Source: CAYMUN01 sp964640775
Lineage (GTDB): Bacteria > Patescibacteriota > Saccharimonadia > Saccharimonadales > UBA4665
DNA: 6,875 bases
Direction of reading: 5' to 3'
Assembly (NCBI GenBank): GCA_964640775.1
Contig: CAZXIT010000046.1
Coordinates: forward strand, 1-6,875
Shown: piece after piece, positions 1-6,215 of the stretch
Layout: each line of letters starts with the position of its first letter
Position numbering within the stretch: the first letter of the stretch is position 1
Position numbers and translations under genes: made by a program
Notes under the pieces: model-generated
What the model was told of the DNA's origin: nothing
What the model saw: the letters and a program-made list of their open reading frames with translations, nothing else
Databases searched by the model: none

Positions 1-262
1 TGCAGATACCCTTATGCTCCGAGACCGCAGCTTCAACTGATCTCTCAGATCCCAGCCAGCAGGTAATTGTTATATGTATGCCGTCAGGATAGGAACATTC
101 CACCATATACGCATCAGGAGCGCCCAGATCATCAACATTGGTATTGCCATCCCTCGGGACAGTCAATTTGATATTGCCGATTTGTACTTCGTCGCCTGCT
201 GCGGCAGGTATGATGCCGGTCACGGCTTTGGGATCCGGACTGCCAAAAAATCCAAATAACAT
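1..262 (-). CDS. hypothetical protein, N-terminal 87 residues (runs off left edge)
   Basis: An open frame starts at an ATG at 262 and stays open for 87 codons to the window edge, so the C-terminus is missing. I do not recognise it. It begins MLFGFFGSPDPKAV. After a short hydrophobic start (too short for a clear membrane segment) it looks beta-rich, with a hydrophilic stretch at residues 37-50 (PRDGNTNVDDLGAP) and Cys at 56, 68 and 87. The start is well fixed: an in-frame TAA lies three codons before the ATG, so no earlier start is possible. No good Shine-Dalgarno is visible, only AGTAGG touching the ATG; a -10-like TAAGAT ends 6 bases upstream. It lies 32 bases after alaS on the same strand, so it may be co-transcribed. 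The plus-strand frame at 74-259 is treated as its shadow. No function can be given; reality of the gene is fairly sure because the frame is open to the edge and continues the strand and spacing of its neighbours. Confidence 0.72.
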   Translation of the reverse strand, partial: MLFGFFGSPDPKAVTGIIPAAAGDEVQIGNIKLTVPRDGNTNVDDLGAPDAYMVECSYPDGIHITITCWLGSERSVEAAVSEHKGIC

Positions 263-294
263 CCTACTATCTTAGTCCCAATGCGCTAATATAC

Positions 295-2178
295 CTACTG
301 CAAGGCGGCTTTGATGCGGCGGATGCCGGCCGAGCTGGATTCTTCTTTGAGGATTTTGAAGCGTTTGCCGTCTTCGGCTAGCTGCAGCGTGTGGTCGACA
401 TGCGGGCCGCCGCAGATTTCAAAGCTGAAAGGCTTGTCGGTGCCGTCGGCGATCATTTTATAGACCTTGACGGTCTCGCCGTAGCGATCGCCAAACTGCC
501 CCAGCGCGCCTTTTTCTTCGATAGCGACTTTGGTAGGATACTCTTCGAATGACACCTTGAGGTCTTTTTGGATCTGTTGATTGACGATTTTTTCTACCTG
601 ATCAAGTTGCTCGCGGGTGACTTTTTCGGGATGGCTAAAATCAAATCTGAGACGCTCCTCGGTGATGTTGGAGCCGTTTTGGACGACATGATCTCCGAGG
701 ACATCACGAAGGGCCTGATACATCAGATGCGTCGCGGTATGGTATTTTTTATGCTGCAAAGTATGACCGCCGAGACCGCCCTTAAATGTGCCTTTGCTGG
801 CGGTTTTGGAACGTTCTTTTTGCTCTGCCATCAATCGTTCAAAATCTTGCAGGGCAGTCATAGCAACTGGAATATCTTGCTTGAACGCTTCTTCATGCGT
901 CAATTCGGTGGGAAAGCCATAGGTATCATACAGCTTGAAGATCACTTCACCGGTCAGTTCTTCGGTGGCTAGTTTATGAAATTCTTGCAGGCCTTTGCGG
1001 AGGGTTTGGCGAAAGATTTTTTCTTCTTTTACCAGGGTCTCGATGACTTTATCGCGAGCGGTGGCGACCTCTGGGAAATCGTCTTTGTAGAGATCGGTGA
1101 TGATCGGGACGACTTGCTCCAGGAAATTTTGCTCGATGCCGAGGTCAAAGGCATGGCGAATGGCCCGGCGCACCAGGCGGCGCATGACGTAGCCCTGCTC
1201 TTTGTTGCTGGGCACCACGCCGTCAACTGCTAAAAAGCTGGCTGCTCGCAGGTGGTCGGCGATGACGCGCATGCTGTCGGTGTGGCTGTCATATTTTTTG
1301 CCCGAAATGGCTTCCATCTTCTCCACGATTGGCCACAGTAGGCTGATCTTAAAAAAGTCCGGACTGTTAATCGAAGCAGTGGCGATGCGCTCCAGCCCGC
1401 CGCCGAAGTCAACGTTGGGCTTGGCGAGCGGTTCAAAACCGGCTTCGGTTCGTTTGTAGGCCATAAAGACGCTGTTAGCGATCTCTACAAAGCGGCCGCA
1501 GTCACAGTTGGGATGGCATTGGGGACCCCACTTGGTGTCGTGCTCGGTGCCGAAATCGTAAAACACTTCGGTGTCTGGGCCACAGGGGTCGCCGACGGGC
1601 GTGCTGGCTTCGGCCCCGGCCCGGCTCCACCAGTTTTTACTGCCATCATAGAAAAATATCCGGCCGTTGCCCATGCCTTTGGTATAGCCGTCAGCTTCCG
1701 ATCCAATTTCGACCTGCTCGGCCTTAATCTTCTTTTTGGCGAATAGTTCCGTCCACAGCCTGGCCGCCTCGGTATCCTTGGCGATGCTGAATTCTTCATT
1801 GCCAAGGTAGCAGGTTACGTATAATTTTTCGGGGTCCAGACCAACGACATCTACCAGGAATTCAAACAGCCAGGGAATCTCATCTGCCTTGAAATAATCG
1901 CCGAGCGACCAGTTGCCCAGCATCTCGAAAAAGGTGGTATGGCGGTTATCGCCGACTTCTTCGATATCTTGAGAACGCAGGCAGGTCTGGCTATTAACCA
2001 GCCTGGTGCCAGCCTGGTGCGGTTCACCTAACAAATATGGGATCAGCGGCTGCATGCCGGAGCCGGTAAACAGTGTTGTCGGATCGTTGTAGGGCACCAG
2101 CAGCGCCCGCGGGATCACCTGGTGTCCCCGCTGCTGGAAAAAATCCAAATAGGCTTGTCGAATCTCCTGTGCTGTCAT
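295..2178 (-). CDS. alaS: alanyl-tRNA synthetase, compact form
   Basis: Cytoplasmic enzyme that charges tRNA-Ala with alanine using ATP and hydrolyses mischarged Ser/Gly-tRNA-Ala. Class II catalytic core: residues 1-245, with motif 2 around FEMLGNWSLGDYF (84-96) and motif 3 GGGLERIA (259-266). The tRNA-recognition helical domain follows (about 300-450; VPSNKEQGYVMRRLVRRAIR at 321-340, YDTYGFPTELT at 417-427). The editing domain has the zinc motifs HTATH (480-484) and CGGPH (589-593, usually CGGTH). At 627 aa it is far shorter than the usual roughly 875. The protein stops right after the editing domain (SSAGIRRIKAALQ), so C-Ala is absent. Only about 28 residues join the recognition domain to the editing domain, where E. 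coli has about 130, so the beta-barrel is missing too. An unusual CHPNCDC sits at 221-227. The ATG at 2178 fits the family N-terminus; TATACT lies 7 bases upstream and no proper Shine-Dalgarno is seen. There is no frameshift or internal stop, so this is a streamlined rather than a broken gene. Confidence 0.97.
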   Translation of the reverse strand: MTAQEIRQAYLDFFQQRGHQVIPRALLVPYNDPTTLFTGSGMQPLIPYLLGEPHQAGTRLVNSQTCLRSQDIEEVGDNRHTTFFEMLGNWSLGDYFKADEIPWLFEFLVDVVGLDPEKLYVTCYLGNEEFSIAKDTEAARLWTELFAKKKIKAEQVEIGSEADGYTKGMGNGRIFFYDGSKNWWSRAGAEASTPVGDPCGPDTEVFYDFGTEHDTKWGPQCHPNCDCGRFVEIANSVFMAYKRTEAGFEPLAKPNVDFGGGLERIATASINSPDFFKISLLWPIVEKMEAISGKKYDSHTDSMRVIADHLRAASFLAVDGVVPSNKEQGYVMRRLVRRAIRHAFDLGIEQNFLEQVVPIITDLYKDDFPEVATARDKVIETLVKEEKIFRQTLRKGLQEFHKLATEELTGEVIFKLYDTYGFPTELTHEEAFKQDIPVAMTALQDFERLMAEQKERSKTASKGTFKGGLGGHTLQHKKYHTATHLMYQALRDVLGDHVVQNGSNITEERLRFDFSHPEKVTREQLDQVEKIVNQQIQKDLKVSFEEYPTKVAIEEKGALGQFGDRYGETVKVYKMIADGTDKPFSFEICGGPHVDHTLQLAEDGKRFKILKEESSSAGIRRIKAALQ

Positions 2179-2185
2179 CCCTTAA

Positions 2186-2191
2186 AGTATA
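2186..2191 (-). promoter_or_regulatory. -10-like hexamer before alaS
   Basis: TATACT (5 of 6 to TATAAT) ends 7 bases before the alaS ATG, so a transcript starting at the usual distance would begin at or next to the start codon. The -35 match at 17-bp spacing is poor (CTGTCG at 2209-2214). It lies in the 49-base gap after the upstream gene, so alaS may be read both from here and by read-through. Confidence 0.4.
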
Positions 2192-2227
2192 CCTGACTCC
2201 CACGATTACGACAGCCGCGTCCGGCAG

Positions 2228-3094
2228 CTATCGGCCAGCGGCCTTGAGTACTGGATCGAGGTAGCGGTCGACGGTGGCGTCTGGCGGCACCAAGTAGCCG
2301 GTCATCACTTGCCCGTCCGTTTTGAGCAGGCTACTAGTTGTACCTGGCAGCGTCACCCGTCCGGCCGGACAGCCGCTGCCTGGGGAGGTGCAGGCTTCGA
2401 TAAGCTCCCGGGTGGCCCGGTTAAAGTCTACGCGCGGGCCATTGTCGTCCGTCTTGAGCTCCAGCCTGTCGCTGGTGACATAGGGATAACCCAGCGCCGC
2501 ATACAGCTCCGGTACCACTTCCTGGCATACTTTGGCCGCCGCGAACAAGCCGAGACTTCTCTGGATAGCTTCCGTGGTATGCGCATAGCCGGGAATCTCC
2601 TGGCGTAAAAAGCGCAGCGCGCCGCCAGCGAGAGTGCTGGCGTCTGACAAAGCCTGTCCGACCAGGTTGCTCATTGCCGAATATCTGGACAAGTCTCGTA
2701 TGTCCACTCTCGTACCTCGCTCCAGTACTCCTCGGCGCTGGTAAGCGTCTGTCAAATCCCCCTGGGCAATCGAGACAATGGCTATCTGTTCAATCACCTG
2801 GCGGGGAGCAATTACCCGGTCGATGACTTCTTTGGGCAGCTGCTGTGCAACTTCCGGCCGGCCGAGGATGTCCATGGTCGTGGCAATCATAAAATGAGCT
2901 GCCGGTACCAAGAAAGCGTTTTGCCGGCCGCGCTCTACCAGGCTCATACTTTTTTGAAATATATCATCCCAGTGCTCGCCATCGGCAGCCGCCTGCCCAA
3001 GAAAGCCTTGCCTCCACTGGTCTACGGCACTATCAATTGTGCTGCCAAGAATGGCAATATCAAAAGCTTCGATGCGGAGGTCTGCGGTGGCCAT
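2228..3094 (-). CDS. hypothetical protein, 288 aa, cytoplasmic
   Basis: I do not recognise this protein. It has no signal peptide or clear membrane segment. Residues 1 to about 200 look mostly helical with many Ala, Gln and Leu. The C-terminal third is different, with a two-Cys segment ACTSPGSGCPAG (Cys 235 and 242), a predicted beta stretch and the ending YLDPVLKAAGR. A further Cys is at 190. The frame is open to a TTG at 3112 (294 aa), but I choose the ATG at 3094. The TTG lies directly against the -10 element TACAAT, hence upstream of any transcript from that promoter, and the ATG version starts MATADLRIEAF. It sits 51 bases after mnmA and 49 before alaS, all on one strand, so its neighbours are tRNA enzymes. 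This gives a weak hint of a link to translation but no evidence of function. Base composition is like its neighbours. The gene is likely real given its length and its own promoter. Confidence 0.85.
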   Translation of the reverse strand: MATADLRIEAFDIAILGSTIDSAVDQWRQGFLGQAAADGEHWDDIFQKSMSLVERGRQNAFLVPAAHFMIATTMDILGRPEVAQQLPKEVIDRVIAPRQVIEQIAIVSIAQGDLTDAYQRRGVLERGTRVDIRDLSRYSAMSNLVGQALSDASTLAGGALRFLRQEIPGYAHTTEAIQRSLGLFAAAKVCQEVVPELYAALGYPYVTSDRLELKTDDNGPRVDFNRATRELIEACTSPGSGCPAGRVTLPGTTSSLLKTDGQVMTGYLVPPDATVDRYLDPVLKAAGR

Positions 3095-3103
3095 AAAGCA
3101 TAT

Positions 3104-3132
3104 ATTGTACAATAATTAGCAGTTCAGATCAA
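3104..3132 (-). promoter_or_regulatory. sigma70-type promoter for the 288-aa hypothetical gene
   Basis: The -35 is TTGATC (3127-3132, 4 of 6), followed by a 17-bp spacer and the -10 TACAAT (3104-3109, 5 of 6). The -10 ends 9 bases before the ATG at 3094, so the mRNA would have about 0-3 leader bases. No Shine-Dalgarno is present between them. The promoter sits in the 51-base gap after the mnmA stop codon and decides against the upstream TTG start. Confidence 0.6.
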
Positions 3133-3145
3133 CTACTTTGGCCGC

Positions 3146-4183
3146 TCAGCTGAGGATGCCGCCGCCCAGCACGTGTTCCTTGTCATACAGGACGGCGGAT
3201 TGGCCGGCGGCCAGGCCGCGCTGTTCGTCTTGCAGTGTCAAGATATTGTTATCGATGGTGCACTCTACCAGAGGACCCCGATAGCGGAGACGGGCTTGAT
3301 ATGTTTTGCCAGTTTCGGGCGGCTGATTGATCCAATGCAGCTCCTGGAGCGGGACTTGTTTGGTCCAGAGGCTTGTATCAGCAAGATCGGTGGTGACATA
3401 GACGGTATTTGCTGTCATGTCCTTTTTTGAGACATAGTACGGCAGGCCGCCGCCGATGTCCAAGCCGTGGCGCTGGCCAATCGTATAAAATAGCGCGCCG
3501 TCGTGCCGGCCGATTTCCCTGCCTTGACTATCGATAATCGGCCCGTGAGGCTGAGGACCTAATTCGTGCAGCAGGAATTCTTTGATGCCGACTTTGCCGA
3601 CAAAACAGATGCCCTGGCTGTCTTTTTTATCGGCGGTAGCCAGGCCGAGTTTTTTGGCCATTTTTCTGACTTCCGGTTTCTCGAGTTCGCCGACAGGCAT
3701 CAGGCTTTTACGAAGTGCTTTCTCCGTCACTCGATAGAGGAAATAGGATTGATCTTTATTGGTATCGACACCAGTCAGAAGCTGGCCGTCATGAATCCGG
3801 GCGTAGTGGCCGGTGGCAATGTAGTCAGCGCCGTCCCCCAGCGCAGTTTCCAGGAAAATTCTAAACTTTACTTCTTGGTTGCACATGATGTCCGGATTTG
3901 GCGTGTGTCCGGCCTGATACTCGGCCACCATGTAATCGACAACCTTTTGGCGGTACTCAGTCTCAAAATCGTACAGTTTGAAATCTATGCCCAGCTGGAC
4001 GGCCACCCGCTTGGCGTCTTGGTAATCTTCGCGCCAGGGGCAGACGAAGCCCGGCAGGTCCTGGCTCCAATTTTTCATGTAGACACCCGTAACCGTATAG
4101 CCCTGCTCTTTGAGCAGCGCCGCCGTTACCGACGAATCAACACCGCCGGACATCCCAACATAGACTTTCACTTTCTCAGCCAT
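3146..4183 (-). CDS. mnmA: tRNA-specific 2-thiouridylase MnmA
   Basis: Cytoplasmic enzyme that puts sulfur on C2 of the wobble uridine U34 of tRNA Lys, Glu and Gln: it adenylates the base with ATP, then transfers persulfide sulfur. The N-terminal PP-loop ATPase domain carries SGGVDSS (12-18). The catalytic cysteines are visible: Cys101 in NPDIMCNQEVKF and Cys193 in DSQGICFVG, matching the E. coli pair near 102 and 199. Other family marks are ATGHYAR (123-129), NKDQSYFLYR (142-151) and GQRHGLDIGGG (236-246). The C-terminal beta-barrel ends GLAAGQSAVLYD...VLGGGIL. Its 345 aa is slightly below the usual 360-370, and nothing essential appears missing. The ATG at 4183 follows AGGAGG by only 3 bases, the best Shine-Dalgarno in the window. 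The gene comes 136 bases after the PKD surface gene, separated by a large inverted repeat. No sulfur-relay gene (iscS, tus) is in view, so the sulfur donor must be encoded elsewhere. Confidence 0.97.
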   Translation of the reverse strand: MAEKVKVYVGMSGGVDSSVTAALLKEQGYTVTGVYMKNWSQDLPGFVCPWREDYQDAKRVAVQLGIDFKLYDFETEYRQKVVDYMVAEYQAGHTPNPDIMCNQEVKFRIFLETALGDGADYIATGHYARIHDGQLLTGVDTNKDQSYFLYRVTEKALRKSLMPVGELEKPEVRKMAKKLGLATADKKDSQGICFVGKVGIKEFLLHELGPQPHGPIIDSQGREIGRHDGALFYTIGQRHGLDIGGGLPYYVSKKDMTANTVYVTTDLADTSLWTKQVPLQELHWINQPPETGKTYQARLRYRGPLVECTIDNNILTLQDEQRGLAAGQSAVLYDKEHVLGGGILS

Positions 4184-4186
4184 AGA

Positions 4187-4201
4187 CCTCCTATTCTATC
4201 A
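4187..4201 (-). promoter_or_regulatory. mnmA start region: Shine-Dalgarno and overlapping extended -10
   Basis: AGGAGG at 4187-4192 is a full Shine-Dalgarno, 3 bases before the ATG at 4183. Directly upstream is TAGAAT (4193-4198, 5 of 6), preceded by TGA (4199-4201), which gives an extended -10 of the TGn type; no convincing -35 exists. A transcript from this -10 would start within or after the Shine-Dalgarno and lose it, so the two signals fit different transcripts: the AGGAGG serves read-through mRNA from further upstream, while the -10 would give an almost leaderless one. Confidence 0.45.
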
Positions 4202-4211
4202 AAGATAAACG

Positions 4212-4315
4212 AGATCATCGGTGGATGCTGAACCGGAGCGCTAAACCCCAGGAGTGGGCGAAGGCGTAAGCCCGCCCGTGAAACGGCGTTCCGGGCCGGC
4301 ATCTACCGATGGTCT
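4212..4315 (+). repeat. long imperfect inverted repeat, candidate structured RNA
   Basis: The gap between the PKD gene and mnmA folds into one long rod. Outer stem: 4212-4230 with 4297-4315, 19 consecutive pairs. After a 2x2 internal loop (4231-4232 against 4295-4296) a second stem follows: 4233-4242 with 4285-4294, 10 pairs. Inside, 4256-4260 pairs with 4273-4277 (GGGCG/CGCCC); after an AA bulge, GGC/GCC closes a GTAA (GNRA-type) loop at 4266-4269. An alternative hairpin CCCA-GGAG-TGGG (4247-4258) competes for the same TGGG. Every non-Watson-Crick pair in the outer two stems (4215-4312, 4223-4304, 4229-4298, 4238-4289, 4242-4285) is G-U as plus-strand RNA but A-C as minus-strand RNA, which favours a plus-strand product, opposite to all genes. 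I see no convincing plus-strand promoter. It could be a non-coding RNA, a dispersed palindromic element, or a terminator for the minus-strand surface operon (a T-rich GTTTATCTTT follows on that side). I do not recognise a known RNA family. Confidence 0.55.
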
Positions 4316-4319
4316 AAAT

Positions 4320-5219
4320 CTACTTGTCTTCGCCGCGGCTTTTCTCCAGCTGCTTGCGCAGCGAGAACAGTTCATGGCGGCGGCCGACCCAGAACGCGGC
4401 GATGATCAGCGGTACCATCAGCAACGCCGGCCACCAGAGGACTTTGACGAGCACAAACGAATCGCCGCTGCCGCCTTTGCCATTGTTTTGGATGGCGCCG
4501 TTAGCCTGCCCGACCAGCTGCAGGTAAGCTGTGCCGCCGTTTTTATCGGTGGCCTTGATCACAATTTTATAGATACCGGCAGTTTTATATTTATGCTTGA
4601 GGGTAATGCTGCCCGGGTTAGCTTGGCTCAGCAAATCGGTCGGCGAACCATCACCCCAGTCAATACTGATAGCGTACGGCCCGGTACCGCCGCTCACGGT
4701 GATCGGCCAGGTGAGTTCTTGGCCAGGCAGCGCGCCGCGCTGGGAGAAATCGCTGCTGAGCGTTACATGGGTACCGAATTGGATAAATTGGCCGTCGTTA
4801 AAGGTCACGATAACAGTATTGGAATCTGGCCCTGCTCGGTCTAGAGCGTCAAACACCCGGGCGACCAATTGGTTTTGGCCGCTGAACAGGTTGATTTGCA
4901 AGGAGTAGCTGCCGTTTGCGCAAAATACTGAGCCCACAAAGACGTTATTGGAAAATAACTTGACTAGCGTGCCTGTCGGACAGAGACCGCTAACTGTAAT
5001 AGGTACGGTAGTAAAGACGGCTCCGTTGCTTGGCACGACAATCGTGGCGCCGCGCGAGGGAGCAGTGGCAGTAATCGAACCCTGGATACCGACTGAGCCG
5101 CCAGCCGTCTGGTTCGGAAAGGCACCGGCCGCGGCCGCCGGCCTTGGTGACAAACTGATTGCTAGCAAGCCGCCCCACAGTGCCAGGAGTAGTCCCCGCC
5201 GCAGTGCCCCCCGTTTCAT
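4320..5219 (-). CDS. membrane-anchored Ig-like/PKD domain surface protein
   Basis: Probably an exported adhesion or scaffold protein. Order of parts: signal peptide at about 1-31 (basic MKRGALRR, hydrophobic core, then AAAAG); a linker; an Ig-like domain at about 55-140 (TVPITVSGLCPTGT, FCANGSYSLQINL), with Cys80 and Cys100 likely forming a disulfide; a PKD domain at about 145-237 with the hallmark DWGDGSP (187-193) and the typical late strand HKYKTAGIYKIVIKATD; a Gly/Asn-rich spacer; one membrane segment at about 258-279; and a short charged cytoplasmic tail (RRHELFSLRKQLEKSRGEDK). Both sorting elements place the bulk outside the cell. The ATG at 5219 lies 3 bases after the stop of the DUF916-like gene and has no Shine-Dalgarno of its own, so the two are almost surely one operon with coupled translation, and their products probably work together. 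The exact ligand or partner cannot be read from the sequence. The plus-strand frame at 4254-4844 is its shadow. Confidence 0.85.
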   Translation of the reverse strand: MKRGALRRGLLLALWGGLLAISLSPRPAAAAGAFPNQTAGGSVGIQGSITATAPSRGATIVVPSNGAVFTTVPITVSGLCPTGTLVKLFSNNVFVGSVFCANGSYSLQINLFSGQNQLVARVFDALDRAGPDSNTVIVTFNDGQFIQFGTHVTLSSDFSQRGALPGQELTWPITVSGGTGPYAISIDWGDGSPTDLLSQANPGSITLKHKYKTAGIYKIVIKATDKNGGTAYLQLVGQANGAIQNNGKGGSGDSFVLVKVLWWPALLMVPLIIAAFWVGRRHELFSLRKQLEKSRGEDK

Positions 5220-5222
5220 AGT

Positions 5223-6215
5223 CTAGCGCCGGCCGGCCTGGCGTAGGATTCGTCGGTTGTAGGCTTTGACCAGACGCGGCAAGACGAAGATTAGGAATAC
5301 TATCAATAACAAGATGAGTATAACGCTCACGACGAGCCAGGCAGGTACCACATAGAATGTCGTACTGGCACTGAGCAGCTGGCCGTTGCTGCCGTAGCCA
5401 AAGTTGCCTTCCAGTTTGAACTGGCCGAATTTGCCAATTTTATTGATTGGCACTGAGAACTTACGAATGCTATCAGGCAAGACATTGCCGGGAGGTATGG
5501 TGGTATTGAGTTCATAGGTACCGAGAATTTTGCCGCTGCGATTTTTGAGCAGGATTTTGCCAAACGGATTTTCTTGGACATTGCCTTCGTTTTGGAAACG
5601 GACGGTAGCTGTAATGTTCTTGCTGTTAAAATAGATGCTGCTGGGCTGATCCTTGTGGCGAGCGTCAAAGCTGGCAATCGTTAGCTGCTCCCTGATATCA
5701 CCCGGCACTTTGACCAGGATCAGCGAGCCGACGCTGCTGGCCAGCGTCACGTTTTGGCCAGGATTAGCCGAGGTGTTGGCCGGTGCAAACCGTACAGCGC
5801 CAAAATAGCCGCCACCTGGCGCTTTGGCGGGAATTTTAATCTCGATTGGCACGTCTTTTTGCTGGCCAGGCTGCAGGGTAATGTTATTACCCGGTGTAAT
5901 AAAGCGTTTTAAGCTGTGGCTGGAAGCGTACTGGCTCGGATCAAGAATAATTGCCGGATTGCCGCTTTCATCAGGATTGGCCGTAAAGTCATTAATAATT
6001 GTCTGCAGGGTAGCCGGTACGGACGTGACATTGGTCACTAGCACATGCACAACTTGGCTCTTGCCGGGGTTAATGATCAGATCAGTACGGACCGGCGAGA
6101 CTCGGAGACCATTGCCGCCAGTACTGGCAGCTCCAGCAATTGACCCGTGCGTCAGGGCTAGGGTCGCGACCAGTAGTAAACAGCCGATTGGCAGCCAGAA
6201 TTTACGTTGCCCCAT
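5223..6215 (-). CDS. DUF916-like (WxL-interacting-protein-like) membrane-anchored surface protein
   Basis: A 330-aa exported protein. Signal peptide at about 1-30 (MGQRKFWLPIGCLLLVATLA, then SIAGAAS). A first beta-sandwich domain, about 36-180, begins GLRVSPVRTDLIINPGKSQ and contains VLVTNVTSVPATLQ, LQPGQQKDVPIEIKIP and GGGYFGAVRF (134-143), the pattern of DUF916. A second domain, about 181-285, carries VRFQNEGNVQENPFGKILLK and LPDSIRKFSVP, like the DUF3324-type half of WxL-interacting proteins. One membrane segment, about 290-312, is followed by a basic tail (RRILRQAGRR). In Gram-positive bacteria such proteins bind WxL surface proteins and tie them to the cell; that role here is inference from fold-like pattern and neighbours. 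The beta-rich secreted gene lies just upstream and the PKD gene 3 bases downstream. The ATG at 6215 is the only start giving the signal peptide, with no in-frame alternative nearby. A purine-rich AGGGAAGG sits about 17 bases before it, which is unusually far for a Shine-Dalgarno. The family assignment is from pattern recognition, not a search. Confidence 0.78.
   Translation of the reverse strand: MGQRKFWLPIGCLLLVATLALTHGSIAGAASTGGNGLRVSPVRTDLIINPGKSQVVHVLVTNVTSVPATLQTIINDFTANPDESGNPAIILDPSQYASSHSLKRFITPGNNITLQPGQQKDVPIEIKIPAKAPGGGYFGAVRFAPANTSANPGQNVTLASSVGSLILVKVPGDIREQLTIASFDARHKDQPSSIYFNSKNITATVRFQNEGNVQENPFGKILLKNRSGKILGTYELNTTIPPGNVLPDSIRKFSVPINKIGKFGQFKLEGNFGYGSNGQLLSASTTFYVVPAWLVVSVILILLLIVFLIFVLPRLVKAYNRRILRQAGRR

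Noticed and set aside
568..1233. Plus-strand frames opposite alaS
   Set aside because: Shadows of the conserved AlaRS frame; Phe-rich low-complexity translation without motifs.
1998..2019. Perfect tandem repeat of the 11-base unit CCAGCCTGGTG inside alaS
   Set aside because: Eleven is not a multiple of three, so the copies code for different residues within a well-aligned part of AlaRS; likely chance or old slippage, with no effect on the frame.
3095..3112. TTG start giving a 294-aa version of the protein at 2228-3094
   Set aside because: The TTG touches the -10 element TACAAT and would lie upstream of the transcript; the ATG at 3094 is better placed.
3566..4231. Long plus-strand frame of 221 codons opposite mnmA
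   Set aside because: It lies wholly opposite a clearly conserved gene and its translation shows no domain or motif; it is a shadow of mnmA codon use.
4291..4304. Resemblance of GGCCGGCAT in the inverted repeat to the 5' end of HDV-type ribozymes
   Set aside because: The matching P1 partner and the nested P2/P3 arrangement are absent downstream; the segment pairs instead with 4212-4236.
4212..4315. Small SRP RNA (similar length, hairpin shape)
   Set aside because: The conserved SRP core (GGAA-type apical loop with the AGCAG/CAGG internal loop) is not found on either strand.
4212..4315. Hammerhead ribozyme suggested by TGAAAC near 4279-4284
   Set aside because: The required CUGAUGA core and cleavage site are missing; only CTGAACC is present.
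4254..4844. Plus-strand frame of 196 codons opposite the PKD gene
   Set aside because: Starts inside the inverted repeat, runs antisense to a gene with clear Ig/PKD motifs, and has no recognisable features.
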